DNA from: Bradyrhizobium stylosanthis
GTDB taxonomy: Bacteria; Pseudomonadota; Alphaproteobacteria; Rhizobiales; Xanthobacteraceae
Length of the DNA stretch: 64,000 bases
Assembly: GCF_001641335.1 (NCBI RefSeq)
Contig: NZ_LVEM01000007.1
Coordinates: forward strand, 1 to 64,000
Reading direction: 5' to 3'
The position numbers were made by a program, and so were the translations under genes. Position 1 is the stretch's first letter. Each line of letters begins with the position of its first letter. Below, one piece after another: positions 25,418 to 34,336 of this stretch. A model generated the notes under the pieces. The model saw only the letters and a list, made by a program, of their open reading frames with translations, was not told the DNA's origin and searched no databases.

Positions 25418-26371
25418 TCACGCGAAGGCGAGGATCGCAAGCAGGCCGGCGAGCAGTAGCATGGCGCGGCGGTAGACCGCCAAACCCTCGCCGATGTCGG
25501 CGGCCAGCGGATCGCGCACGCCGCCGTTAAGCCAGGGCTCGTTCGTGACGCTGCCGTGGTAGATGCGGGGGCCGCTGAGGCGGACGCCAAGCGCACCGGC
25601 CATCGCCGCTTCCGGCCAGCCGGCGTTGGGCGAACGGTGGCGGCGCGCATCGCGCGTCATGCATGACAGCGCCTCGGCTCGCCTCGGTGCCAGCAGCACG
25701 AACAGAAACCCGGTCAGGCGTGCCGGAATGAAGTTGGCGACATCGTCGATGCGCGCCGCGGCCCAGCCGAACGCCTCGTGACGCGCGCTGCGATGGCCGA
25801 TCATGGAATCCAGCGTGTTGATCGCCTTGTAGCCCAGTATCCCAGGCAGGCCGAACAGCGCGCCCCAGAACACCGGCGCGACGATCCCGTCGGACGCATT
25901 CTCGGCGAGGCTCTCGATCGCCGCGCGCGCGATGCCGGCCTCGTCGAGCGCCGCGGGATCGCGTCCGACGATGCGCGCGACCGCCTCGCGGGCCGCGGTG
26001 ATGTCGCCGGCCAGCAGCGGCGTTGCGACGGCGGCGACGTGATCATGCAGCGAGCGCAGCGCGACCAGCGGCCAGGCCAGAACGCCGGCCAGCACGATCT
26101 GCACCCATCCCCAAGGAAACAAGGCCTGAAGCAAGTTCTGAATCACCCAGCCGATCGCTACGGAGAGTGCGATCACCAGAACTGCGCCGGCGATGCCGGC
26201 AGCGCGGCGGAGCGCCGGCGGATCGGACTCGCGATTCCAGGCGGCATCGATGGCACCGATCGCCCGTCCAAGCCAGGTCACGGGATGGCCGATGCGCGCG
26301 AACAGCCATGACGGCCAGCCCAGAAGGGCATCCACCGCCATCGCCACCACCATCGCGCCCGCAAAGCCCAA
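25418..26371 (-). CDS. cbiB: Adenosylcobinamide-phosphate synthase
   Basis: CbiB (CobD in Pseudomonas denitrificans naming) joins aminopropanol phosphate to adenosylcobyric acid at the inner membrane. The 317-residue polytopic protein has DALLGWPSWLFARIGHPVTWLG at the N-terminus, RAAIESLAENASDGIVAPVFW, INTLDSMIGHRS and DDVANFIPARLTGFL, which are conserved. It is the first gene of the minus-strand pair with cobD. An internal ATG at 26353 is an alternative start. The gap up to cobU (26372-26492) shows no riboswitch. Confidence 0.94.
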   Translation of the reverse strand: MGFAGAMVVAMAVDALLGWPSWLFARIGHPVTWLGRAIGAIDAAWNRESDPPALRRAAGIAGAVLVIALSVAIGWVIQNLLQALFPWGWVQIVLAGVLAWPLVALRSLHDHVAAVATPLLAGDITAAREAVARIVGRDPAALDEAGIARAAIESLAENASDGIVAPVFWGALFGLPGILGYKAINTLDSMIGHRSARHEAFGWAAARIDDVANFIPARLTGFLFVLLAPRRAEALSCMTRDARRHRSPNAGWPEAAMAGALGVRLSGPRIYHGSVTNEPWLNGGVRDPLAADIGEGLAVYRRAMLLLAGLLAILAFA

Positions 26372-26492
26372 ACCCGCCTCCTGTCCCGCCCCTGTTGCGC
26401 AAAGCGGGGGGCGAGCGCAAGCCCCTGCCTGCCTGATTTCGGCTTTGTCTTTGACCGCGTTTGGTGATTAGTCAGGCCCACAGGAGACTTTG

Positions 26493-26996
26493 ATGGCCGT
26501 CATCTTGATCACCGGCGGAGCGCGATCGGGCAAGAGCAAGCGTGCGGAGATGCGCACGCGCGCCTTTCCCGGGCAGCCCGTCTACGTCGCGACGGCCGAG
26601 GCGCTGGATGGGGAAATGGAGGCGCGCATCGCCAAGCATCGCGCGCGCCGCGGAACCGACTGGATCGAGCGCGAAGTGCCGCTCGATCTCGTCGGCGCGC
26701 TCGTCGCAAGCGACGGCGGCGGCGCGCGGCTGGTGGATTGCCTGACGCTCTGGCTCTCCAACCTGATGCATGCCGGGCGCGACTGGGAGCGCGAAGTGAA
26801 CGCATTGGCTGCCGCCCTGCCCCGCCTCAACAGCCCGGTTGTCCTCGTCACCAACGAAGTCGGCCTCGGCATCGTGCCCGACAATGCGCTGGCGCGCCTC
26901 TATCGCGACGCCGCGGGGATCATGAACCAGACGATTGCCGAGTGCGCCGACGAGGTCGAGTTCGTCGTCGCCGGCCTGCCGATGAAACTGAAATGA
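26493..26996 (+). CDS. cobU: Adenosylcobinamide kinase / adenosylcobinamide-phosphate guanylyltransferase
   Basis: This bifunctional enzyme phosphorylates adenosylcobinamide and then adds GMP. The 167-residue protein starts MAVILITGGARSGKSKRAE with a P-loop, then YVATAEALDGEM, IAKHRARRG with the guanylylated His (His49 here), DCLTLWLSNLM and VVLVTNEVGLGIVPD. A ribosome site (AGGAGAC) precedes the ATG; a TTG one codon earlier is possible. Its stop overlaps the start of cobS as ATGA. It is called CobP in Pseudomonas denitrificans. Confidence 0.95.
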   Translation: MAVILITGGARSGKSKRAEMRTRAFPGQPVYVATAEALDGEMEARIAKHRARRGTDWIEREVPLDLVGALVASDGGGARLVDCLTLWLSNLMHAGRDWEREVNALAAALPRLNSPVVLVTNEVGLGIVPDNALARLYRDAAGIMNQTIAECADEVEFVVAGLPMKLK

Positions 26997-27775
26997 TGCC
27001 GCGCGCGGAGCTTCTCAAGGACATCGTCGCCGATCTCAGGATGGCGGCATCGTTCGTCACGATCCTTCCCGTCGCATCGTCGAAGCCCGCCGCCGACGGC
27101 ACCGTTGCGCGCGCGACCTGGGCCCTGCCCATCGCTGGCCTTCTGGTCGGCCTTGCCGGCGCGTTCGTCTACAAGGTCGCCATCCGCTTTGGACTGGCGC
27201 CGAACCTTGCCGCCCTCCTCGCGCTCGCGACGACGGCCCTCATCACGGGCGCGCTGCACGAGGACGGCCTTGCCGACACCGCCGACGGGCTCGGCGGCGG
27301 CCGCACGCGCGAGCGCAAGCTCGAGATCATGCGCGACAGCCGGATCGGCACATACGGCGTGTGCGCGCTGATCCTGTCGTTCGGCCTGCGCTGGAGCGCG
27401 CTCGCGACGATCTCCAGTCCTTTGGCCGTCACGTTCGCGCTGTGCGCCGCGCATGCTGCTGCACGCGCGGGCGTGCCGGCCTTCATGTCGCTGGTGCCGC
27501 CGGCGCGGCCCAACGGGCTGTCGGCGAGCGCAGGTGTGCCGCCCGGCCGCAGCATCGCGATCGCCTTCGCGGTTGGAACGCTCGTGCTTGCCCTGGCGTT
27601 GGGGCCGGGCAAGGCGCTGGTCGGCCTGACCCTGCTCTCGCTCGCCGGACTGATGCTGGCGCGTCTCGCCATCCGCCAGATCGGCGGGCAGACCGGCGAC
27701 ATTCTCGGCGCCTTCGAGCAGGTCGGCGAAATCCTGATCCTGCTGGTCGCCGCAGCCTTCCAGATGGGACGCTGA
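26993..27775 (+). CDS. cobS: Adenosylcobinamide-GDP ribazoletransferase
   Basis: This integral membrane enzyme joins alpha-ribazole (phosphate) to adenosylcobinamide-GDP, finishing the nucleotide loop. The 260-residue protein has AASFVTILPV, the catalytic stretch ALHEDGLADTADGLGGGRTRERKLEIMRDSRIGTYG (given here in part as LHEDGLADTADG and MRDSRIGTYG), and several hydrophobic helices. The start at 26993 overlaps the cobU stop (ATGA), with a second ATG one codon on. It is CobV in Pseudomonas denitrificans naming and must not be confused with the cobaltochelatase subunit CobS. Confidence 0.94.
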   Translation: MMPRAELLKDIVADLRMAASFVTILPVASSKPAADGTVARATWALPIAGLLVGLAGAFVYKVAIRFGLAPNLAALLALATTALITGALHEDGLADTADGLGGGRTRERKLEIMRDSRIGTYGVCALILSFGLRWSALATISSPLAVTFALCAAHAAARAGVPAFMSLVPPARPNGLSASAGVPPGRSIAIAFAVGTLVLALALGPGKALVGLTLLSLAGLMLARLAIRQIGGQTGDILGAFEQVGEILILLVAAAFQMGR

Positions 27776-27779
27776 TCTC

Positions 27780-28412
27780 ATGGTCGAGTTCGACGACACC
27801 TTCCGCCGGCACCTTCACGAGCTGTTCGTGTGGCGCCGCGACGTGCGCCGTTTTCGCAGTGATCCGCTGCCGGAAGGCGCCATCGACCGCCTGATCGAGA
27901 CCGCCTGCCTGTCGCCCTCGGTCGGCCTCAGCCAGCCCTGGCGCTTCGTCGTCGTTGACGATGCCGCGCGCCGCCGCGCCGTGGTCGAGGATTTCAGGGC
28001 GTGCAATGCCGATGCGCTCGATTGCTATTCCGGCGAACGCGCGGCGCGCTATGCCACGCTCAAACTGTCGGGCCTCGAACAGGCCCCCGGACATCTCGCC
28101 GTGTTCGCGGACAAGGCCAGCGACATCGGCCACGGCCTCGGCCGCGCCACCATGCCGGAGACGACGGAATATTCCGTGGTCGCCGCGATCACCGCGATGT
28201 GGCTCGCCGCGCGCGCGGACGGCATCGGCCTTGGCTGGGTCTCGATCCTGAACCCCGATCGCATCCACGCCATTCTCGACGTGCCCGCCAGCTGGAAGTT
28301 CATCGCCTATCTCTGCGTCGGTTATCCGGAAGCCGAATGCGACAGGCCGGAGCTCGAGCAGGCGAAATGGGAGCACCGGCGCGGCGCGGACGAATTCACG
28401 CTGCGGCGCTAG
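27780..28412 (+). CDS. bluB: 5,6-dimethylbenzimidazole synthase
   Basis: BluB consumes reduced FMN with oxygen and cannibalises it to make the lower ligand 5,6-dimethylbenzimidazole. The 210-residue nitroreductase-fold protein has LFVWRRDVRRFRSDPLP, CLSPSVGLSQPWRFVVV, TMPETTEYSVVAAI and GLGWVSILNP, matching BluB. It follows cobS by 4 bases, so activation and attachment of the lower ligand are co-expressed. The 196-base gap after it shows no clear element. Confidence 0.95.
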   Translation: MVEFDDTFRRHLHELFVWRRDVRRFRSDPLPEGAIDRLIETACLSPSVGLSQPWRFVVVDDAARRRAVVEDFRACNADALDCYSGERAARYATLKLSGLEQAPGHLAVFADKASDIGHGLGRATMPETTEYSVVAAITAMWLAARADGIGLGWVSILNPDRIHAILDVPASWKFIAYLCVGYPEAECDRPELEQAKWEHRRGADEFTLRR

Positions 28413-28608
28413 TGGGCAACGCCGCACGGTGTCACGAAGCGTCACAGAAGAGACAAAGCCCGAAGCACACGACGCCCTGCCCGCGTAAAATTACGGTACC
28501 GGGCTGCCATGGCTGCGAATGAGCATTCATAAGCCTGCTTTCATCAATTGTGGTTGCTAGCCTTTCAGGATATGCACAGCGGCAGGGACAACTTTTGCGA
28601 AACATTTC

Positions 28609-29652
28609 ATGATTGAGCGGCCCGCTTCTGCCCGCGCTGCGCCGGCGGTCGCCCGCCGCGATTTCCTTCGCCTTGCAGGGACAACTGCTGCGGGCTTCCT
28701 TGCGCTCGGCGCAACGGGCGATCGCATCCGGATCGTCGGCTCGCTGACGGCATTGTCGCTCGACGACGAACTGACCAAACGAAGCATGACCGAAGCCGCG
28801 ACCACGCGGCTTGGCGGTCTCGTCGCGGGACTAAGGCAGCGCGGCTGGGTCGAAGGGGTCAATTTCCGCTTAGAGCTCCGCTCGAGCTTCGGCGGGCCCG
28901 ACAAGCTGAAGAGCGCCGTGCAGGAGCTCGTCGATCTCAAGCCGGACGTCATCCTGACCGGCTCGACCGGCGAAACCGCGGCCGTGCTCGCGGCCACCAA
29001 GACGATCCCGATCGTCTTCGCGACCGCCAACGATCCCGTCGGCAACGGCTTCGTCGCGAGCCTCGCGCATCCCGGCGGCAACGTCACGGGCTTCACCAGC
29101 AGCACTCCCGAGATGGGCGGCAAATGGCTTCAGCTCATCAAGGAGACCGTGCCTGACATCCGGCGCGTCGGCGTGCTGTTCAATCCGGCGACGACGCCTC
29201 GCGCCGGGCGCTACTATCTCGACTCGCTCGAGCAGGAGGCCGCTTCATCCGGCGTGGAAGTGGTCCTCACGCCCGTCGGCAAGGCGGGAGAGGTCGACGA
29301 GGCGATCGGCCGTTTTGCCGAGCCGCCCAAGGCAGCGATGATCTCGCTCGTCGACAGCTTCCTGGTGGTGAACCGCCAGGCCATCATCGCGGCCACGGCG
29401 AAGTATCGCGTCCCGATGATCTATCCATTTCACTATTTCATGGATGCGGGCGGACTGATGAGCTACGGGCCGACGCTCGAGGTGCGCTCGGCCGACTATG
29501 TCGATCTGATCCTGCGCGGCACCAAGGCCGGTGATCTGCCGGTGCAATCGCCGCGCAAATACGAGCTTCTGATCAACCGCACGGTCGCACGATCGCTCGG
29601 ACTGACGATTCCGTTCACGCTGCTCGCGCGCGCCGACGAGATCCGCGAGTGA
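28609..29652 (+). CDS. ABC-type periplasmic binding protein (DUF534/TrpX-like), probable sensor partner
   Basis: The 347-residue protein has a twin-arginine signal (RRDFLRLAGTTAAGFLALG, about 17-35) and then the two-lobed fold of the ABC substrate-binding DUF534 family: LKPDVILTGSTGETAAVL, IPIVFATANDPVGNGFV, HPGGNVTGFTS and IRRVGVLFNP. No permease or ATPase gene is nearby. Instead its stop overlaps the GTG start of a hybrid kinase (GTGA), so it more likely presents a ligand to that kinase, as TorT does to TorS, than feeds a transporter. The ligand is unknown. Confidence 0.82.
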   Translation: MIERPASARAAPAVARRDFLRLAGTTAAGFLALGATGDRIRIVGSLTALSLDDELTKRSMTEAATTRLGGLVAGLRQRGWVEGVNFRLELRSSFGGPDKLKSAVQELVDLKPDVILTGSTGETAAVLAATKTIPIVFATANDPVGNGFVASLAHPGGNVTGFTSSTPEMGGKWLQLIKETVPDIRRVGVLFNPATTPRAGRYYLDSLEQEAASSGVEVVLTPVGKAGEVDEAIGRFAEPPKAAMISLVDSFLVVNRQAIIAATAKYRVPMIYPFHYFMDAGGLMSYGPTLEVRSADYVDLILRGTKAGDLPVQSPRKYELLINRTVARSLGLTIPFTLLARADEIRE

Positions 29653-32342
29653 ACGAGGCGGCCGACCAGGGACATTTGCGGACGCCCCCCGGCCGGCTGT
29701 TCCGGAAATATCTCTACTCGATCGTCGCGCTCGCCTTTGCCGCCCTCGCCATCAACACCGGCTTCGACGTCTGGTTCTCCTATCGTGAGCAGAAGCAGCT
29801 GCTCGCGGCCACCCAGCGCGAGCAGGCCGCGAGCGCAGCGATCCAGATCGGCCAGTTCGTCGGCCAGATCGAGAGCCAGATCAGATGGCTCTCGCGCCTG
29901 CCTCCGGAGCTCTCGACCAACGAAGACGATCGCCTGAACGCCATCCGCCTGCTGCGGCTCTCGCCCGCCATCGCCGAGATCACCGAGCTCGACGCGCAGG
30001 GCCGCGAGCAGGTGCGGGTGTCGCGCCGCGTCGCGGACAGGGTCGGCAGCAAGACCGACCATTCCGCCTCGTCTGCCTTCCGCGGCGCCAATGAACGCCG
30101 CGCCTATTACGGGCCGGTCTACTTCTTCGGCGACACCGAGCCGTTCATGACGATCGCCACGCGCGGCACCGGCCGCGAGCCAAATGTCGTCGTCGCCGAA
30201 GTCAATCTGCGCTTCATCTGGGATCTCGTCGCCGGGATCAGGGTCGGCAACACCGGCAAGGCCTATGTGGTCGACCGCATGGGAGTCCTGATCGCGCATC
30301 CGGATCTGTGGCCGGCGCTGCAACGAAGCGATCTCTCGGGGCATGCGGACGTGCGCGCCGCGCTCGACGGCGTGGGCCCGCCGTCGGGCGGCCTCGTCAA
30401 GGAGGACCTGTCGGGTCAGCGCGTGCTCTCGACCTATGCGACGGTGCCCTCGCTCGGCTGGCTGGTGTTCGTCGAGCTGCCGCTTACCGAAGCCTACGCG
30501 CCGATCTATGCCTCGATCGGACGTTCCACGTTTCTCCTGGTCGTGCTCCTTGCCGGTGCGGTGCTGGTCTCGCTCTTCCTCAGCCGGCGCATGACCGTGC
30601 CGATCCAGATGCTGACGCAGGGCGCAAAGCGCATCGGCAGCGGCGATCTCGGCCAGCGGCTCGCGATCAAGACCGGCGACGAGCTCGAGGCACTCGGCGA
30701 CCAGTTCAACCTGATGGCCGCTCACCTGCGCGACTCCTACGCGACGCTCGAGCGCAAGGTCACCGAACGGACCTCGGAGCTGGAGAAGGCGCGCGATCAG
30801 GCCCTCGCCGAGCACGATGCCGCCGAGCGCGCCCGCAGCATTGCCGTGCAGGCCAACGAAACCAAGTCGCGCTTTCTCGCGGTCGTCAGCCACGAGCTGC
30901 GCACGCCGCTGAACGGCGTCATGGGCGTGCTGCAGCTGCTCGACGACGGCAGCCTCAGCGAGCCCCAGCGCCGCCACCTCGCGACCGCGGCGGCATCGGG
31001 CGAAACGCTGATCGCACTGGTCGACGCGATCCTGGAATATGCGCGCCTCGAGGCCAGCACCGAGGCGCTGGAGACGCGCGACTTCCGCCTTGACCAGCTG
31101 ATCGAGACCGCCGCCGACCTGATGCGTCCGCAGGCCTTCGGCAAGGGCCTCTCCTTCGACCTCGCCTGCGATGCAACGGTCAACGCGTCGGTGCACGGCG
31201 ATCCCGTCAGGCTCAACCGCATCCTGCTCAATTTGATCGGCAATGCCATCAAATTCACCCCGCGCGGCGGGATCGGCCTGAACGCGACAGCCGAGCCGCA
31301 TGACGATCACGTTCTCCTGCGCATCACGGTCCGCGATACCGGCATCGGCATCGCGCCCGACATGCATGAACGCATCTTCGAAGATTTCGTGCAAGCCGAC
31401 GACAGCATCGCGCGGCGGTTCGGCGGCACCGGCCTCGGCCTTGCCATTGCACGGCGCCTCACGCGTCTGATGCGCGGTGAGCTGCGGGTGGAAAGCACAC
31501 CAGGCCAAGGCAGCACCTTCACGCTGGAAGTGCCGCTCGGCCGCGCCGCGAGCGGCATCGCGCAAGGCGCGCTGCCGCCGCCGTCGCGGCAGCTTCGCGT
31601 GCTGCTGGTCGACGACGATCCCGTCAATCGCGAGGTCGGCGAAGCCATTCTGAACCGGCTCGGCCATCGCCCCACCCTCGCCGGCAACGGCGCCTCCGCC
31701 GTCGCCCTCGCCCGCGATCAGGCCTTCGATGTCATCCTGATGGACCTTCACATGCCCGACATGGACGGCGTCGAAGCGGCCTTGCGGATCGGCAAGCTCG
31801 ATCTGCCGAAGAAGCCGCGCATCATCGCCGTGACCGCCGACGTGTCCAGCCGCGCCCGCGAGCGGCTCACCGGCGCGGGCATCGCCAAGGTCGTCAGCAA
31901 GCCGATCCTGATCAATGCGCTGCGCGAAGCGCTCGAGGACACAAAGGACGAGCCGGCCGCCGCCCAGCTCGCCACAGGCGCGCTGATCGACCGGCATTTC
32001 CTCGACGACCAGAAGGAACTGCTCGGCCCCACGCAAATCGCCAAGCTCCACGATCTGCTGCAGGAAACCAGCGACAGACTGATCGAGGACATCGCCAAGG
32101 CCGCCGCGGTCGGCGATCACAAGCAGCTCGCGCGCCTGACACATCAGCTCGGCAGTGCCGCCGGCGCGCTGGGCCTCGTGCGCCTGTTCGAGCGCTGCCG
32201 CGAGGTGGAGCTGGCAGCGCCCTCGATGTCGCCAGCCGAGCACCAGAGCGCCGCACGCGAACTCGCCGCACTCCAGAAGGCCTCGATGAGCGCGCTGGAT
32301 GAGTTGCTCCGGCCGGAAGAGCAGGGTACGGACACGCACTGA
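29649..32342 (+). CDS. Hybrid sensor histidine kinase with Cache, HAMP, receiver and HPt domains
   Basis: An 897-residue inner-membrane kinase. Two helices (about 22-44 and 293-311) flank a periplasmic Cache-like domain; a HAMP domain and coiled coil (about 312-405) follow. HisKA has His415 in SHELRTPLNG, the ATPase domain has Asn532 in IGNAIKF and the G1 box DTGIGIAP (563-570). The receiver has DDD 655-657, phospho-acceptor Asp699 and Lys751. The HPt domain has His832 in THQLGSAAGALG. This is the BvgS/TorS phosphorelay plan, but no response regulator is adjacent, so its target is encoded elsewhere. It starts at GTG 29649, coupled to the binding protein. Confidence 0.93.
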   Translation: MNEAADQGHLRTPPGRLFRKYLYSIVALAFAALAINTGFDVWFSYREQKQLLAATQREQAASAAIQIGQFVGQIESQIRWLSRLPPELSTNEDDRLNAIRLLRLSPAIAEITELDAQGREQVRVSRRVADRVGSKTDHSASSAFRGANERRAYYGPVYFFGDTEPFMTIATRGTGREPNVVVAEVNLRFIWDLVAGIRVGNTGKAYVVDRMGVLIAHPDLWPALQRSDLSGHADVRAALDGVGPPSGGLVKEDLSGQRVLSTYATVPSLGWLVFVELPLTEAYAPIYASIGRSTFLLVVLLAGAVLVSLFLSRRMTVPIQMLTQGAKRIGSGDLGQRLAIKTGDELEALGDQFNLMAAHLRDSYATLERKVTERTSELEKARDQALAEHDAAERARSIAVQANETKSRFLAVVSHELRTPLNGVMGVLQLLDDGSLSEPQRRHLATAAASGETLIALVDAILEYARLEASTEALETRDFRLDQLIETAADLMRPQAFGKGLSFDLACDATVNASVHGDPVRLNRILLNLIGNAIKFTPRGGIGLNATAEPHDDHVLLRITVRDTGIGIAPDMHERIFEDFVQADDSIARRFGGTGLGLAIARRLTRLMRGELRVESTPGQGSTFTLEVPLGRAASGIAQGALPPPSRQLRVLLVDDDPVNREVGEAILNRLGHRPTLAGNGASAVALARDQAFDVILMDLHMPDMDGVEAALRIGKLDLPKKPRIIAVTADVSSRARERLTGAGIAKVVSKPILINALREALEDTKDEPAAAQLATGALIDRHFLDDQKELLGPTQIAKLHDLLQETSDRLIEDIAKAAAVGDHKQLARLTHQLGSAAGALGLVRLFERCREVELAAPSMSPAEHQSAARELAALQKASMSALDELLRPEEQGTDTH

Positions 32343-32367
32343 CGTTCAGGACGATAAGGGGGCGCCC

Positions 32368-33276
32368 GTGCGCGCAATATATCTCGCCATTCTGCTCATG
32401 CTGCTTGTGCCTGCCGCCCGCGCCGAGGAGTCGTTCCCTTCCACCTTCAAAGCGAAAACCATCCCGGCCAACGGCGCGCAGATCCATGTCCGTGTCGGCG
32501 GCAAAGGGCCGGCCGTCATCCTGATCCACGGCTTCGGCGACACCGGCGACATGTGGGCAAAGCTCGGCGCCGACCTTGCGCGCGATCACACCGTCGTTGT
32601 GCCTGACCTGCGCGGCATGGGCCTCTCGGACAAGCCCGACAAGGGCTACGACAAATGGGGTCAGGCCGCGGACATGCGCGCGGTCCTGCAGTCGCTCGGC
32701 ATCGACAAGGCAGTCGTCATCGGACACGACATCGGCACCATGGTGGCCTACGCCTATGCGGCCCGGTACCGCGACCTCACCGAGAAGCTCGTCGTCATGG
32801 ATGCCCCGGTGCCCGGCGTGCCGCCGTGGGACGAAGTCGTCCGCAGCCCGCTGCTGTGGCATTTCGATCTCGGAGGCCCCGACATGGAGCGGCTGGTCAA
32901 GGGCCGCGAGCGCATCTATCTCGACCGCTTCTGGAATGATTTCGCCGGTGCGCCCTCGAAGATCACGGAGGCGACGCGCCGACATTACGCGGAGATCTAT
33001 GCTAGCCCCGGCGCCATGCGCGCTGCATTCGCCCAGTTCAGGGCGATCCGCACCGACGCGGAGGACAACAAGAAGGCGATCGCGACAAAGCTGACCATTC
33101 CCGTGCTGGCAGTCGGCGGTGAGAAGTCGTTCGGCAAGATGGAAGCCGTCGTGATGCGCAACGCCGCGACTGACGTTACCGAGGTCGTCATTCCGGACGC
33201 CGGACACTGGTTGATGGAGGAGCAACCAGAGGCAACCGTGAAGGCAGTGCGCCAGTTTCTCGACGGCAAGAAATAG
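32368..33276 (+). CDS. Exported alpha/beta hydrolase, epoxide-hydrolase-like
   Basis: From the GTG at 32368 the protein is 302 residues with a clear signal peptide (AIYLAILLMLLVPAARA, cut before EES). The oxyanion region ILIHGFGDTGDMW, the nucleophile Asp in VVIGHDIGTMVAYAYA and a late DAGHWLMEEQP with the catalytic His fit the epoxide hydrolase / haloalkane dehalogenase group (Asp nucleophile) rather than serine esterases. It begins 25 bases after the kinase gene, so it may be in the same operon. The substrate is unknown. The longer frame from 32299 would overlap the kinase and lose the signal peptide position. Confidence 0.85.
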   Translation: MRAIYLAILLMLLVPAARAEESFPSTFKAKTIPANGAQIHVRVGGKGPAVILIHGFGDTGDMWAKLGADLARDHTVVVPDLRGMGLSDKPDKGYDKWGQAADMRAVLQSLGIDKAVVIGHDIGTMVAYAYAARYRDLTEKLVVMDAPVPGVPPWDEVVRSPLLWHFDLGGPDMERLVKGRERIYLDRFWNDFAGAPSKITEATRRHYAEIYASPGAMRAAFAQFRAIRTDAEDNKKAIATKLTIPVLAVGGEKSFGKMEAVVMRNAATDVTEVVIPDAGHWLMEEQPEATVKAVRQFLDGKK

Positions 33277-33302
33277 GACGACGATCCGGACGGATCACGT
33301 CC
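33276..33302. terminator. Hairpin between convergent genes, possible bidirectional terminator
   Basis: The sequence GGACG-AC-GATCC then GGAC then GGATC-AC-GTCC folds into an imperfect stem covering the hydrolase stop and the LysR stop. There is no T-run on either side, so intrinsic termination is uncertain; its place between two convergent genes is the main argument. Confidence 0.35.
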
Positions 33303-34206
33303 TCTGGCTTGATGCCTCCTCCTCCCGCCCAAACCGCTCCACCAGAAAATCGATGAACAGCCGCACCTTCACCGACAGGTGCCGCGTCGGCGGATAGACA
33401 GCGTAGAGCGCGAGCGGCGGCGCGGAATAATTGTCCAGCACCGTCCGCAGCTCGCCTTTCCGTAGCGCGTCGGTCGCGATGAACTCCGGCAGCAGCGCGA
33501 GCCCCCTGCCCTTGATCGCGACGTCGCGCAGCACCTCGGCATTGTTGACGCAGAGCGACCAGGCCGGCTGGATCCAGTGATCGCCGTCCGCGCCGGTGAG
33601 CTTCCATTGGTTGCCGGTGAGCAGGAAGCCGTAGGTCAGCGAGGTGTGCTCGCGCAGATCCTGCGGATGCCTAGGCGTGCCGTGGCGCGCGAGGTAATCC
33701 GGCGAGGCGCAGATCATGCGTGCCACCGGCATGATTTTTCGCGCGATCAGGCTGGAGGATTCCAGTTCCGCGATCCGCAACGTCACGTCAAAGCCGTCCT
33801 GGACGGGATCGAGCAGATCGTCGCTGAGCACGATCTGGAGCTGAAGCTCACCATAGCGCGCCATGAAGTCGGCGAGGACGGGACCCAGCCGCATCGTGCC
33901 GAACGACATCGGCGCGTTGACGCGGAGCAGTCCCCGCGGCGCCGACTGGGCCTGCGTCACCGCCTGGTCCGCCGCTTCGATCTCCGAGAGGATCACGATC
34001 GCGCGCTCGAAATAGCGCTGGCCGTTCTCGGTCGGGCTGGCGTGCCGCGTGGTCCGGTTCAGGAGCTGAACGCCGAGGCTCTCCTCAAGGTCGGCGATGT
34101 ATTTGCTGATCGCCGAGCGCGACAGCCGCAACTGGCGGCCCGCCTCGGCAAAGCTGCCGCTTTCGACCACCTTCACGAAGGCCCGGAGGCTGGCGACCTT
34201 ATCCAA
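33295..34206 (-). CDS. LysR-family transcriptional regulator, divergent from glyoxalase/esterase pair
   Basis: A 303-residue LysR regulator. The N-terminal winged helix-turn-helix (LRAFVKVVESGSFAEAGRQL, SRSAISKYIADLEESLGVQLLNRTTR) is followed by a substrate-binding domain with the inner segment LRVNAPMSFGTMRLGP, of the CrgA/AaeR-like subgroup. The start is TTG at 34206, since no in-frame ATG lies upstream or soon downstream. It is divergent from a dioxygenase-esterase pair across a 130-base gap that contains two matching imperfect palindromes, so it probably controls that pair and itself. Confidence 0.9.
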   Translation of the reverse strand: MDKVASLRAFVKVVESGSFAEAGRQLRLSRSAISKYIADLEESLGVQLLNRTTRHASPTENGQRYFERAIVILSEIEAADQAVTQAQSAPRGLLRVNAPMSFGTMRLGPVLADFMARYGELQLQIVLSDDLLDPVQDGFDVTLRIAELESSSLIARKIMPVARMICASPDYLARHGTPRHPQDLREHTSLTYGFLLTGNQWKLTGADGDHWIQPAWSLCVNNAEVLRDVAIKGRGLALLPEFIATDALRKGELRTVLDNYSAPPLALYAVYPPTRHLSVKVRLFIDFLVERFGREEEASSQRT

Positions 34207-34220
34207 GGCCCGGCCCGCCC

Positions 34221-34275
34221 GATTGTTTCCAAATCGTAGACATAGCCGTCATATTTGCATGGATTGTCTCCAATC
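34221..34275. promoter_or_regulatory. Two tandem candidate LysR operators
   Basis: The divergent gap contains GATTGTTTCCAAATC (34221-34235) and GATTGTCTCCAATC (34262-34275). Each is an ATTG...CAAT-type dyad and the second has perfect outer arms GGATTG/CAATCC. Their centres are about 41 bases apart, four helical turns, as expected for a LysR tetramer with recognition and activation sites. The first lies 15 bases from the LysR start, suggesting autoregulation. Confidence 0.5.
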
Positions 34276-34336
34276 CAAAGCGGAACGATATTTCCGGCCA
34301 GAGAGCAAGACCGCTCCCCGCATTTGGAGGACGACA

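Noticed and set aside
26372..26492. Possible fourth cobalamin riboswitch between cbiB and cobU
   Set aside because: The gap is only about 120 bases and has no B12 box (GCCAGGAGACC-like) or the GGGAA/CACTGG elements on either strand.
29496..32339. Open frame of 947 codons antisense to the hybrid kinase
   Set aside because: The plus-strand frame has every catalytic motif of a kinase; the minus frame reads as an Ala/Gln/Arg-rich shadow.
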